Source: Candidatus Fluviicola riflensis (lineage in GTDB: Bacteria; Bacteroidota; Bacteroidia; Flavobacteriales_D; Crocinitomicaceae). From it: DNA of 64,000 nucleotides. A program made the position numbers and the translations under genes. The notes under the pieces were generated by a model. It made no database searches. It was not told the origin of the DNA and worked only from the letters and a program-made list of their open reading frames with translations. Positions 8,184 through 16,757 of this stretch are shown piece by piece. Numbering within the stretch: the stretch's first letter is position 1; the number at the start of each line of letters is the position of its first letter. The stretch covers positions 4,487,444 to 4,551,443 of the forward strand of contig CP022585.1 of assembly GCA_002243285.1 (NCBI GenBank), given 5' to 3'.

Positions 8184-9473
8184 ATGAAGCAGACAGAATC
8201 CCAAGCGTTGTACGAAACAGCAAAAAAGTACTTTCCGGGAGGAGTGAATTCACCGGTTCGGGCGTTCAAATCCGTTGACGGAACTCCCTTATTTATTAAG
8301 AAAGGAAACGGCGCGTATATCTGGGATGAAGACGATAATGAGTTCATTGATTTTTGTGGAAGCTGGGGTCCGTTGATTTTGGGCCATAATCATCCTGCGG
8401 TGTATTCCAAAGTAGTTGAGGCGCTTGGAAACGGTTCCAGTTTCGGCGCACCGACACGTTTGGAAAATGAGTTGGCCGAATTGATTTTGAGCCGAAATAA
8501 CTTCATCGATAAACTGCGTTTTACCAGTTCGGGAACCGAGGCAGTAATGTCAGCGATTCGTTTGGCACGTGGTTATACTGGCCGAAATAAAATCGTAAAA
8601 TTTGAAGGTTGTTACCACGGCCATAGCGACGCTTTATTGGTGAAAGCCGGTTCAGGTTTGGTGACGTTTGGAAATTCTTCCAGCGCGGGTGTTCCCGAGG
8701 CATTTGTGAATGAAACATTGGTATTACCGCTCAATAATAAGGAGGCAGTAGAACAATGTTTTGCCGAGTACAAAGATCAGATTGCGTGTGTGATCATTGA
8801 ACCGATTCCTGCCAATAATGGATTGTTGCTGCAGGAAGAAGGATTTTTAACATTCCTGCGCGAAGTTTGTACAGCCAACGGAACGTTGTTGTTTTTCGAT
8901 GAGGTAATCTCCGGATTCCGGGTAGCTTTTGGTGGTGCGACCGAGCATTACGGCGTCATTCCCGATATCGTTTCCTATGGAAAAATCATCGGTGGAGGTT
9001 TGCCGGTTGGTGCTTATGGTGCTAAGAAAGAAATCATGGCGCAAATTTCTCCCGACGGACCGGTTTACCAGGCAGGAACGCTTTCAGGAAATCCTGTGGC
9101 AATGGCTGCCGGAATTGCGCAACTGACAGAGATTTCCAAACCAGGATTCTACGAAGATCAGGAACGCAGAACGCTGTTGTTTACCGATAAAATCAACGCG
9201 CACGCCCAGGCAAAGGGTTATCATTTTGAATTGGTGACCATCGGTTCCATTTACTGGATTTCCTTCGACGATTCCAAGCGCATTCGTCAGTCAGACGAGA
9301 TCAATCCGGATATGACAGGTTTCAAACACTTGCACCGAGCGTTACTGGAACGTGGCGTTTACCTTGGACCGAGCGGTTACGAAGTTGGATTTATCTCGGC
9401 GGCACATACCGACAAAATCCTTGAAATTGCAGCTGCGCGTTTTATTGATGCACTGGATTCCATTATGAATTGA
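8184..9473 (+). CDS. hemL: Glutamate-1-semialdehyde 2,1-aminomutase
   Basis: A 429-residue class III PLP aminotransferase-fold enzyme that converts glutamate-1-semialdehyde to 5-aminolevulinate in the C5 route of tetrapyrrole synthesis. Visible family motifs are FPGGVNSPVRAF near residue 17, CGSWGPLILGHNHP, RFTSSGTEAVMSAIRLAR near 112, EGCYHGH, FFDEVISGFR near 238 and SYGKIIGGGLPVGAYGA with Lys267 as the PLP lysine. The length is normal. The TPR gene follows 3 nt after the stop, so the two are probably cotranscribed. Confidence 0.97.
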   Translation: MKQTESQALYETAKKYFPGGVNSPVRAFKSVDGTPLFIKKGNGAYIWDEDDNEFIDFCGSWGPLILGHNHPAVYSKVVEALGNGSSFGAPTRLENELAELILSRNNFIDKLRFTSSGTEAVMSAIRLARGYTGRNKIVKFEGCYHGHSDALLVKAGSGLVTFGNSSSAGVPEAFVNETLVLPLNNKEAVEQCFAEYKDQIACVIIEPIPANNGLLLQEEGFLTFLREVCTANGTLLFFDEVISGFRVAFGGATEHYGVIPDIVSYGKIIGGGLPVGAYGAKKEIMAQISPDGPVYQAGTLSGNPVAMAAGIAQLTEISKPGFYEDQERRTLLFTDKINAHAQAKGYHFELVTIGSIYWISFDDSKRIRQSDEINPDMTGFKHLHRALLERGVYLGPSGYEVGFISAAHTDKILEIAAARFIDALDSIMN

Positions 9474-9476
9474 TCC

Positions 9477-10085
9477 ATGGAAACGTTCCACAGCGGCGAT
9501 GTGTTCTTTCTACAGGAAAACGATGATTACATTGTGTACAAAGCAATACAATCAGTTGAAAACAACCGGCTGTTTGTTAAAGTGTATTGGCCAACTGATA
9601 GTGTGCCGACTGCCAAAAACTGGAAATCACTCGATCTGAGAACGGCTTGCGAGGCGATTCAACTCAGTGATAAACAAAAAATTACATTCCTGATAAACGA
9701 AACTGTTTCTGCCGAAGAATTGGAAGAATGTGCCAATTTTAAACGCATTGAAACAGGATTAAAACAACGTGCTGAAAACCTGGTTGTGATCTTGGAACAC
9801 GGAGAAGCGTTGTTACAGGAAGGAAAAATGGAAGAAGCACTTTCGTTGTTTACCGAAGCAGCGAGCTATTCAAAATACGATCACCGGATCTTTGATTTGC
9901 GAGGTTATTGTTTGCTGAAACTTTGCCGTTATTCGGAAGCGATTGCAGATCTGGAGCATTCATTGACCATTCGACCCGAAGGAAAAGAGACGCTGCATTA
10001 TTGTGCGGAAGCTTACTCTAAAACAAAGCAATTTGAAAAAGCCGAAGCAAAAATGGAGCAGTTAAAAGCCATTGAAGACGAATAG
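9477..10085 (+). CDS. TPR-containing cytoplasmic protein, unknown function
   Basis: A 202-residue protein without a signal peptide. The first 75 residues form an unrecognised domain (HSGDVFFLQENDDYIVYKAI). The C-terminal half contains two to three tetratricopeptide units (ALLQEGKMEEALSLFTEA, RYSEAIADLEHSLTIRP, FEKAEAKMEQLKAIE). It starts 3 nt after hemL and is likely cotranscribed with it; the functional link is unknown. Confidence 0.75.
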   Translation: METFHSGDVFFLQENDDYIVYKAIQSVENNRLFVKVYWPTDSVPTAKNWKSLDLRTACEAIQLSDKQKITFLINETVSAEELEECANFKRIETGLKQRAENLVVILEHGEALLQEGKMEEALSLFTEAASYSKYDHRIFDLRGYCLLKLCRYSEAIADLEHSLTIRPEGKETLHYCAEAYSKTKQFEKAEAKMEQLKAIEDE

Positions 10086-10159
10086 ACGGAAGACTGTTTT
10101 TCAGAACCCGTCTTTTGTCTTTTAGCGAAGCGGTCTCAAGTCTAATAGTCTCCTAAGCC

Positions 10160-10699
10160 TTACTTCCAGTGCTTACGAATGCGTTTCGGCAATTTTTTAC
10201 GCAGTTTTTTCATCACACCTTCGCGTGAACTAATGGCTCCGATCTTTAATAAATCAGAACCTACGAGTTTACCGTTTCGGTAGAAGTGAAATTCAAGTGT
10301 TACCGAGACAATATCGTCTTTGTACAACGAAAACAGGTTGGCAGCGGACAAATCCTCGGCTAAAGTCAATTTCTTTTCAGAGCGTTTGAAACGTTTATCG
10401 TAACCTCTGATCGAAACCAGCATAAGCGTGTTGATTCCTTTTGCGGCAAGAATTTGCGTGAGTGAATCAGTCATCAATACCTGCGGATCGCCACCTTGTT
10501 TTAAGATGTTGAGCGAAACGGCGTTTTTCACCTGGTTGGCGGTCAGCATTTCAGAAATAGCTACTTCCAGTGAATAACGGTCTTCCTGATTATCCATGTG
10601 ACTCACTACCAAAGCATTGGTGAGGTGAAGACTATCGGTTTGTGCGTTTGAAATTGATCCGAGACCAATTACTGCGATGAGTAAGATGAGCTGTTTCAT
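10160..10699 (-). CDS. Small secreted protein, unknown function
   Basis: A 179-residue protein with a signal peptide (MKQLILLIAVIGLGSISNAQ) and a soluble alpha/beta region. Segments such as TNALVVSHMDNQEDRYSLEVAISEML and GINTLMLVSIRGYD suggest a nucleoside-like or lipoprotein-like fold similar to periplasmic DUF proteins, but I recognise no named family. The C-terminus is strongly basic (MKKLRKKLPKRIRKHWK). It starts 3 nt after the metF stop on the same strand and is therefore cotranscribed with metF. Confidence 0.65.
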   Translation of the reverse strand: MKQLILLIAVIGLGSISNAQTDSLHLTNALVVSHMDNQEDRYSLEVAISEMLTANQVKNAVSLNILKQGGDPQVLMTDSLTQILAAKGINTLMLVSIRGYDKRFKRSEKKLTLAEDLSAANLFSLYKDDIVSVTLEFHFYRNGKLVGSDLLKIGAISSREGVMKKLRKKLPKRIRKHWK

Positions 10700-10702
10700 A
10701 GG

Positions 10703-11653
10703 TTAAAATATTTGGCTGGCTATTTTTTTCACGGTGTCGGAAGTCGACATGGTATAATAGTGAATGCACGGCACCTTAGCGGCTTTCAGTTCTTTTGATT
10801 GTTGAATTCCCCATTCGATCCCTACCTGGTTTACGTCAGCACTGCTTTTGCATTTCAGCAATTCGTTGCTCAACGCTTCCGGAAAATCGATGTGAAATAC
10901 CTTCGGTAAAAACGCAATGTGATTCATGGTTTTGATCGGCTTTAATCCCGGAATGATCGGCACGGTAATTCCTGCCGCACGACAAGCATCCACAAAATCA
11001 AAGTATTTCTGATTATCAAAAAACATTTGCGTCACAACATATTCGGCCCCGGCATCTACTTTTGCTTTCAAGTACTGTAAATCGGTTGAAAGGTTCATGG
11101 CCTCGAAATGCTTCTCAGGATATCCCGCAGCACCCATACAGAAGTCGGTTGGCGCCAGCTGCACATCATCAACAAAATAACGGCCGTCGTTCATTTCGGC
11201 AATTTGCTGGATCAGTTCAACTGCATACCGGTGGCCTTCAGGATGTGGTTTGAAAGTCGATTCCGTTTTGATGGAATCCCCACGCAGGGCCAACACATTA
11301 TCGATTCCCAAAAAGTGAAGGTCGATGAGTGCATTTTCTGTTTCTTCTTTCGAGAAACCGCCACAGATCAAATGCGGAACGGCGTCGACCTGGTATTTGT
11401 TCATGATCGCCGCACAAATACCAACAGTTCCCGGACGTTTGCGAATGGCTATTTTTTCCAGCAACCCGTTTTCACGTTCTTTGTAGATAAATTCTTCGCG
11501 GTGATAAGTGACGTTGATGAATCGGGGTTTAAATTCCATTAACGGATCAATGCCGTCGTAAATGGATTGAATGGTTGCTCCTTTAAGCGGAGGAAGTATT
11601 TCAAATGAAAAGAGCGTGTCTTTCGCCCGGTTAATGTGTTCGATAACTTTCAT
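10703..11653 (-). CDS. metF: Methylenetetrahydrofolate reductase
   Basis: A 316-residue FAD-dependent TIM-barrel enzyme that reduces 5,10-methylene-THF to 5-methyl-THF for methionine synthesis. The start is ATG at 11653 (MKVIEHINRAK), because the longer ORF upstream is out of keeping with family length and its first 30 residues are not conserved. Family motifs are FSFEILPPLKG, RFINVTYHR, GICAAIMNKY, PHLICGGFSKEE, NVLALRGDS, YVVTQMFFDNQKYFDFV and PGLKPIKT. The small secreted-protein gene follows immediately. Confidence 0.96.
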   Translation of the reverse strand: MKVIEHINRAKDTLFSFEILPPLKGATIQSIYDGIDPLMEFKPRFINVTYHREEFIYKERENGLLEKIAIRKRPGTVGICAAIMNKYQVDAVPHLICGGFSKEETENALIDLHFLGIDNVLALRGDSIKTESTFKPHPEGHRYAVELIQQIAEMNDGRYFVDDVQLAPTDFCMGAAGYPEKHFEAMNLSTDLQYLKAKVDAGAEYVVTQMFFDNQKYFDFVDACRAAGITVPIIPGLKPIKTMNHIAFLPKVFHIDFPEALSNELLKCKSSADVNQVGIEWGIQQSKELKAAKVPCIHYYTMSTSDTVKKIASQIF

Positions 11654-11792
11654 GTCGTCTGGACCTTGAGTTCTTGATAAGTGGGCAAAGATAAGGGAAT
11701 AAAACAGTTTAGTAGTGTAACCCGAAAAAATCGCCTTCACCAAATTTTGTTAAAAACAAAGGGTTTGCAAAATACGATAACAAAACCTGCGT

Positions 11793-11938
11793 TATCTTTG
11801 TATTACCTGATTACCAAAATCAATTTTCAAACTTTGGCGCGAATTTTGATTAACGATAATTAGAGGTTAGTTTTCATAAGTAGTAGTAGTTTAGGTTGGA
11901 ACAAGAGAGAAACGCCCGTTTCTCTCTTGTTGTTTTTT
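11793..11938 (+). ncRNA. Candidate small RNA with own promoter and terminator
   Basis: On the plus strand TATCTTTG (11793-11800) matches the Bacteroidota -7 element, with TTTG at 11764-11767. The 25-nt spacer is longer than usual. A strong intrinsic terminator lies at 11901-11937: a 13-bp stem, a GCCC loop, then TG and a run of six T. No plus-strand gene lies between, so a transcript of about 130 nt is predicted. No known RNA family was recognised. Confidence 0.45.
11901..11938 (+). terminator. Strong intrinsic terminator
   Basis: A perfect 13-bp stem (ACAAGAGAGAAAC paired with GTTTCTCTCTTGT) with a 4-nt loop, followed by TGTTTTTT. Its T-tract orientation serves plus-strand transcription only, although all annotated neighbours are on the minus strand. 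Confidence 0.85.
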
Positions 11939-12019
11939 AGGCCTGGGTGAAGTACTCTTTGTGAGAAAACACCGTTTTTCAAAACCGTTTTCAAGCAGTT
12001 GATTTTCATGTTTTTAATC

Positions 12020-12080
12020 CCACGTAATATTGCAAATTTACGTGTCAAAAGAACCCGCGTAAATTTGCAATATTACGTGG
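12020..12080. repeat. Perfect 23-bp inverted repeat
   Basis: Arms at 12020-12042 and 12058-12080 are exactly complementary with a 15-nt loop. The arm contains CGTAATATTGCAAATT, which recurs in a second intergenic inverted repeat near 26.6 kb. There is no T-tract, so it is not a standard terminator. Confidence 0.8.
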
Positions 12081-12129
12081 CTTACTTCACGGGACTTCTA
12101 AAACAAAAAATCCGATCACCCGCATTTGA

Positions 12130-12642
12130 CTAGAATGAAGAAGTTTTGTCCGGAGATTGTGGTGATTTTATTAAGCGTCGAATCTTTATTCCATCAATGA
12201 TGAACATCATACCCAATCCTATGAGAATGGCTGCGATGATTATAGGCAACAAAAATTCTAGCAATCTATTCATCGCAACATATTGCTGTATTGATAGAAT
12301 TATTAGAAAAGCCCCAAGTCCAACAACTAATACACCAAATGATAGGTAAAATAGTATCCAAAAACGATGAGGCCCCTTCATTTCTACATCGTCAATTAAT
12401 TCAGATTGGAAAATTCTCACGGAGGGATTTAACAATTTCCAATTAAAAATGATCGACGCATAACCAGTTAATGAAATTAACAATACGAAAAGCATATAAA
12501 TAACTACTCCATTTGTCAGGTTGTTCAAAATATCAATGATAAGGAATCTGAATTTGTTGCACACATCAATAAATTGATAGGTACTCAGTGTTGATAATAA
12601 CACGATTATTGTCACATATATTTTCCTTTTAGAGTTCATCAT
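12130..12642 (-). CDS. Four-helix membrane protein, unknown function
   Basis: A 170-residue integral membrane protein with four hydrophobic segments (about residues 7-30, 43-66, 92-118 and 128-152) and a short charged C-terminus. No family is recognised. It lies downstream of the MopE-like T9SS gene on the same strand but is separated from it by a terminator-like hairpin. Confidence 0.6.
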   Translation of the reverse strand: MMNSKRKIYVTIIVLLSTLSTYQFIDVCNKFRFLIIDILNNLTNGVVIYMLFVLLISLTGYASIIFNWKLLNPSVRIFQSELIDDVEMKGPHRFWILFYLSFGVLVVGLGAFLIILSIQQYVAMNRLLEFLLPIIIAAILIGLGMMFIIDGIKIRRLIKSPQSPDKTSSF

Positions 12643-12700
12643 TGCTACAAAAAGTCGGATTAGAAATCTGTTTACGAATGTATGCTATTCAAAACAAAAA

Positions 12701-12733
12701 TCCTCCCACCCGCATTCGGATGGAAGGACTTTC
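12701..12733 (-). terminator. Terminator of the MopE-like T9SS gene
   Basis: TCC-TCC-ACCCG and CGGATGGAAGGA form a GC-rich hairpin followed on the minus strand by ATTTTTGTTTTG. A related sequence with the same CACCCGCATT core lies at 12108-12130 behind the next gene. Confidence 0.6.
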
Positions 12734-12752
12734 AAAAAAGGTATCGTATCGC

Positions 12753-15700
12753 TTATTGTTTCACCCAGCGAGCCACGGAAGTATGCGTTCCATCATTCAC
12801 CCGGATAAAATAAACACTTGGTAACAATTGAGTTGTTGCTACAGTTACCGCTCCGTTTGAAGAGCCGGTTGATGTTTGAACCGTTTTACCGTCTACCGAA
12901 AGAATGGTAACGGTTACCTGCTGATCCCATGAACCATTCAATGTAATCGTTACGGCTGATGTTCCCGGATTCGGGAAGACATTAAACGTTGCAATTGCTG
13001 CGTCTGTCAAACCAAGATTCCCGTCAGTTCCGTCGCAGTTTTCATCAATGCTGTTTCCAAGCACATCTGTTCCGTTCGGGTTAATGGCATTATTGGTGTC
13101 ATCACAATCTGTGCTGTCAGCAACATAACCGTTTGGCGCTGTACAATCTACAATCGTGCTGTTCGGGTTTCCAAAGCTGTCGTTGTCACCATCTTCGTAG
13201 AACGTTGATCCGAGTGTGATGCTATCATCATTGTCATCGCAATCATCTGCGTTTGAAACATAACCCGCCGGTTGAGTACAAGCAACTATCGTCACGGCAG
13301 TTGAACCAAATCCGTCGCTGTCCAGATCGATGTAGAACTCATCCGTAGCAATGGTAATTGCGCTGTTGCTGTCATCACAATCGTTTGCATTTAACACATA
13401 TCCGACAGGTTGTGTACATGCTTGCGTGGTTGAAGCACTGTTTCCGTAAGTATCATTGTCGGCATCTTCGTAATAAGTAATCGAACCGCCAATGTTATCA
13501 TCGGTATCATCGCAATCGCTATTGTTATCTACATATCCAACCGGTTGCGTACACTGCGTCAATGTTACAGCACTGTTTCCAAAAGTATCATTATCCAAAT
13601 CCTGGAACCAGACAGCGTTTGGATTTTCGTTGGCATCATTATCGTTGCAATCAGTGTTGTCGGTTACATAACCTGCCGGAGCTGCACAATCCATCGAATC
13701 AACTGCCGGGTTACCGAATCCGTCGTTATCAGCATCAGCATAATACGTTTGTAGTGGCAAGGCATTGATGAAACCGGTTAATGACACATTATCATTGCGG
13801 TAAGTAGCACCTGATGTTCCCATACTTACAACATAGAAGCGGAAAGAAACAGGCCCCTGAATACTTGCAAACGGACCAGTCAACGGAACGGTTTCAATGA
13901 AATCTGTTCCCGGCGCCGTAATTTGAGTGGTGAAAACATCCGATGCAAAATTATCTAAGCTTGATCGCACATGTACAAATGGTGTTCCACCAGTGTTACT
14001 AACACGATGTAAAAAGGTCAATTGTGTTAATGACAATTCATAGCAGTTGTCCGGAGTAACGGTAAACTCGTAATATTTGGCAAGATCCAAGGTAGCAGCG
14101 GTGTTCCAATTACTGTAATTGATAATATTATTTCCTGCGGCACAAGTAAGGCTGTCGGAAGCCAGGTAATCACTAAACAGGGCATTTGCCGGTTGGGCCG
14201 TTACCCCAAGAACAGGTGTAGCGCAAAGGTTTCCGGTAAATACATATTGTGCCAATTGTGAACCCAATGTGTTTAAGTCGGAACCGTTACAATCTTCGTC
14301 AACACTGTTGTTCGGAATTTCAGTTGCTCCTGGATATTGATTCGGGTTGGCATCGTTGCAATCGGTATTGTCGGTCACATAATTAGCCGGAGGTGTGCAG
14401 GCAACCGTTGCACTTGCATTAGCATCTCCATAAGTATCTGAATCTACATCAGGATAGTAGGATAGCCCCGCACCTATGAGGTTGTCACTATCGTCACAAT
14501 CATCGGCATTTGAAACATACCCTGCAGGTTGTGTACAGGCAACCGAATCAATCGCAGCATCCCCGAAACCGTCGGTATCAGCATCAGCGTAATAAACGGT
14601 TGTTGCCACACCAACAAGGTTGTCGTTGTCATCGCAATCATCATCGTTTAAAACGTAGCCAACCGGCTGAGCGCAATTGCTTTGTGAAACGGCAGGATTT
14701 CCGAAACCATCGGTATCTGAATCAAGATACCATGTTTGCGATACCACATTATCATCGATTCCGCCGACACAGTTATTATCGATACCGTCGCACGTTTCTG
14801 TTGCTCCCGGATGGATTGCATTGTTGTTGTCATCACAGTCATCGCCGTTGCTCACATATCCTACAGGTTGAGTACAGGCGATAATCGTTGAACCACCATC
14901 TCCATAGGTATCATTGTCGGTATCGGCATAGAAAACAGTAGTAGCCACACCAACAAGGTTGTTGTTATCATCACAATCATCATCGTTTGAAACATAACCA
15001 ACCGGTTGTGTACAGGCTGTTTGTGTAACTGCGGCATTTCCGAAACCATCCGTATCAAAATCCTGGTAATAAACGGTAGTCGCTACACCAACAAGGTTAT
15101 TGTTATCGTCACAATCATCATCGTTTGTCACATAACCAACTGGTTGTGTACAGGCTGTTTGCGTGATAGCAGCATTTCCGAAACCGTCCGTATCAAAATC
15201 CTGGTAATAGATATTTCCGGCACCAACAAGGTTGTTGTTGTCGTCGCAATCATCGGCATTTGCCACATATCCAACAGGTGTACAGGTGTTCACAAAAACG
15301 GCAGCATTTCCGAAACCGTCACCATCCAAATCCTGGTAATAGTCCGCCAATGGATAAGCAGTTGCCGTTCCAATTAACTCAACGTTGTCGTGACGATAAG
15401 TAGCGCCAGCGGAAAGAATGTTTACGACATAGGTACGAAAAGTAACGGCCGAAGTCAGTCCGTTAAAAGAAGCGGGTAAATCAATTCCCAGATTCACGTT
15501 TGAATTAATCGCGGTGATAGGGGCATTGTGCAAATCAGCTGTAAAACCATCCAAACTGGAACGCAAGACAACAGTCACGGCACCAGCGGATGAACTTACA
15601 CGGTGTAAGAACTTCAGTGAGTCGAGGTTCATGACCGTACACGCATTCGGTGTAATGGTAAACTCGAAATACTTGGTAGGATCAAGCGCAGCACCCAACG

Positions 15701-15935
15701 TCCAACCGTTTGAATTATACACAGCAGCAGCAGCAGTACAGGTGGCTCCTGTAAGCGAATAATCGGAAAACACGGCGTTTGCCGGTTGCGCGCTGACCGC
15801 AGTTAATGGTGCCGCACAGGTGTGTCCTGTAAAGGTGTAAATACCAAGTTGCTGGGCAAACGTGTTTGTTGAAAACGACAACATTGCAATGAAGGCAATG
15901 AACAGTCCGGATTTAGTGTATTTTTTTTGATTCAT
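12753..15935 (-). CDS. MopE-like calcium-repeat surface protein with T9SS sorting domain
   Basis: A secreted protein of about 1060 residues. The start is ATG at 15935, which puts a clean signal peptide first (MNQKKYTKSGLFIAFIAML, ending TFAQQ); the longer ORF adds 19 unlikely residues. The layout is: a globular domain of about 170 residues; seven repeats of about 45 residues built on YYxDxDxDGFGN...CTQPVGYVxNxDDCDDN; a second copy of the globular domain; five more repeats; then a Por-type sorting domain (FNVFPNPGTS...SVYFIRVNDG...ARWVKQ). The Asp-rich DxDxDG and DCDD motifs resemble the MopE/thrombospondin type 3 class and probably bind calcium. The role is likely structural or adhesive at the cell surface. 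Confidence 0.85.
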   Translation of the reverse strand: MNQKKYTKSGLFIAFIAMLSFSTNTFAQQLGIYTFTGHTCAAPLTAVSAQPANAVFSDYSLTGATCTAAAAVYNSNGWTLGAALDPTKYFEFTITPNACTVMNLDSLKFLHRVSSSAGAVTVVLRSSLDGFTADLHNAPITAINSNVNLGIDLPASFNGLTSAVTFRTYVVNILSAGATYRHDNVELIGTATAYPLADYYQDLDGDGFGNAAVFVNTCTPVGYVANADDCDDNNNLVGAGNIYYQDFDTDGFGNAAITQTACTQPVGYVTNDDDCDDNNNLVGVATTVYYQDFDTDGFGNAAVTQTACTQPVGYVSNDDDCDDNNNLVGVATTVFYADTDNDTYGDGGSTIIACTQPVGYVSNGDDCDDNNNAIHPGATETCDGIDNNCVGGIDDNVVSQTWYLDSDTDGFGNPAVSQSNCAQPVGYVLNDDDCDDNDNLVGVATTVYYADADTDGFGDAAIDSVACTQPAGYVSNADDCDDSDNLIGAGLSYYPDVDSDTYGDANASATVACTPPANYVTDNTDCNDANPNQYPGATEIPNNSVDEDCNGSDLNTLGSQLAQYVFTGNLCATPVLGVTAQPANALFSDYLASDSLTCAAGNNIINYSNWNTAATLDLAKYYEFTVTPDNCYELSLTQLTFLHRVSNTGGTPFVHVRSSLDNFASDVFTTQITAPGTDFIETVPLTGPFASIQGPVSFRFYVVSMGTSGATYRNDNVSLTGFINALPLQTYYADADNDGFGNPAVDSMDCAAPAGYVTDNTDCNDNDANENPNAVWFQDLDNDTFGNSAVTLTQCTQPVGYVDNNSDCDDTDDNIGGSITYYEDADNDTYGNSASTTQACTQPVGYVLNANDCDDSNSAITIATDEFYIDLDSDGFGSTAVTIVACTQPAGYVSNADDCDDNDDSITLGSTFYEDGDNDSFGNPNSTIVDCTAPNGYVADSTDCDDTNNAINPNGTDVLGNSIDENCDGTDGNLGLTDAAIATFNVFPNPGTSAVTITLNGSWDQQVTVTILSVDGKTVQTSTGSSNGAVTVATTQLLPSVYFIRVNDGTHTSVARWVKQ

Positions 15936-15959
15936 TTCTTTTTTTTTAGAAATCTGACG

Positions 15960-15967
15960 CAAAGCTA
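15960..15967 (-). promoter_or_regulatory. -7 promoter element of the MopE-like gene
   Basis: CAAAGCTA on the plus strand reads TAGCTTTG on the minus strand, a match to TAnnTTTG, 25 nt upstream of the chosen ATG. It lies inside the N-terminal extension of the longer ORF, which also argues for the downstream start. A -33 match is not obvious. Confidence 0.5.
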
Positions 15968-16104
15968 TGAAAATGGTGTCTAGTAATCTCATTTTATTTT
16001 GCAGCGACTGCTAAAAAAACAACATCCGGCATAAACATAACTAATTGAAATTCAGCTAATGAATGGATGCTAAATCGATTTTAACGGGAGATATTATTAA
16101 ACTG

Positions 16105-16692
16105 TTAAGCTTCCCGCTGCTCCATTAACCGCGCAACATATTTTCCGATAATGTCGAATTCAAGGTTGATTTTGGTGCCGACTTCAAACGTATGGAAGTT
16201 GGTGTGTTCGTAGGTATACGGAATAATGCAAACGGAAAACTGACCTTTTTCAGAATCGACGACAGTAAGGCTTACACCGTTAATGGTGATTGAACCTTTG
16301 GAAACGGTTGGGTAAGTTGCCTCGTAACGGAAGGTGTATTTCCAGCTTCCATTCAAATCTTCCACGCCAATGCATTCGCCTGTTGTATCTACATGGCCTT
16401 GCACGATATGTCCGTCTAAACGCGCGCCAAGCTGCATACAGCGTTCAAGGTTTATTTTGCTTCCGATGGTCCAATTGCCCAGGTTGGTTTTGTCTAAACT
16501 TTCCTGGATAGCGGTAACAACATAGTTATTGTTTTCAATGGCAACTACCGTGAGGCAGCAACCGTTGTGGGCAACACTCTGGTCGATTTTCAATTCGTTG
16601 GTAATGGTCGATTTTACGGTAAAATGTACGTTGGTTTGTTCGCGTTCGATCGCGACGATTTCTCCTAAAGTTTCAATGATTCCCGTGAACAT
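16105..16692 (-). CDS. ribE: Riboflavin synthase subunit alpha
   Basis: A 195-residue enzyme that dismutates two molecules of 6,7-dimethyl-8-ribityllumazine to riboflavin. It has two lumazine-binding repeats. The N-terminal MFTGIIETLG is the invariant family start and fixes the ATG at 16692; the longer ORF adds 41 non-homologous residues. Further motifs are VAHNGCCLTVV, LERCMQLGARLDGHIVQGHVD, GSITINGVSLTVV and NLEFDIIGKYVARLM. It lies 65 bp behind the O-antigen-ligase gene; cotranscription is possible. Confidence 0.96.
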   Translation of the reverse strand: MFTGIIETLGEIVAIEREQTNVHFTVKSTITNELKIDQSVAHNGCCLTVVAIENNNYVVTAIQESLDKTNLGNWTIGSKINLERCMQLGARLDGHIVQGHVDTTGECIGVEDLNGSWKYTFRYEATYPTVSKGSITINGVSLTVVDSEKGQFSVCIIPYTYEHTNFHTFEVGTKINLEFDIIGKYVARLMEQREA

Positions 16693-16757
16693 ATTGTTGG
16701 TGTTTTTGTGCTGCAAATTTACGGGTAATTTGACGACTTCGAGTGTGTGATGGAAAA

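Noticed and set aside
11681..11863. Plus-strand ORF of 60 residues before the sRNA terminator
   Set aside because: It overlaps the N-terminus of metF and the promoter, lacks a recognisable RBS and has no domain. The putative sRNA transcript would begin inside it.
11860..12048. Minus-strand ORF of 62 residues between the sRNA candidate and the 12-kb repeat
   Set aside because: It is a reverse reading of the terminator and sRNA region with no RBS and no protein-like composition.
14510..15377. Plus-strand ORFs opposite the MopE-like gene
   Set aside because: They are the reverse of its Asp-rich repeats, which give long but spurious open frames.
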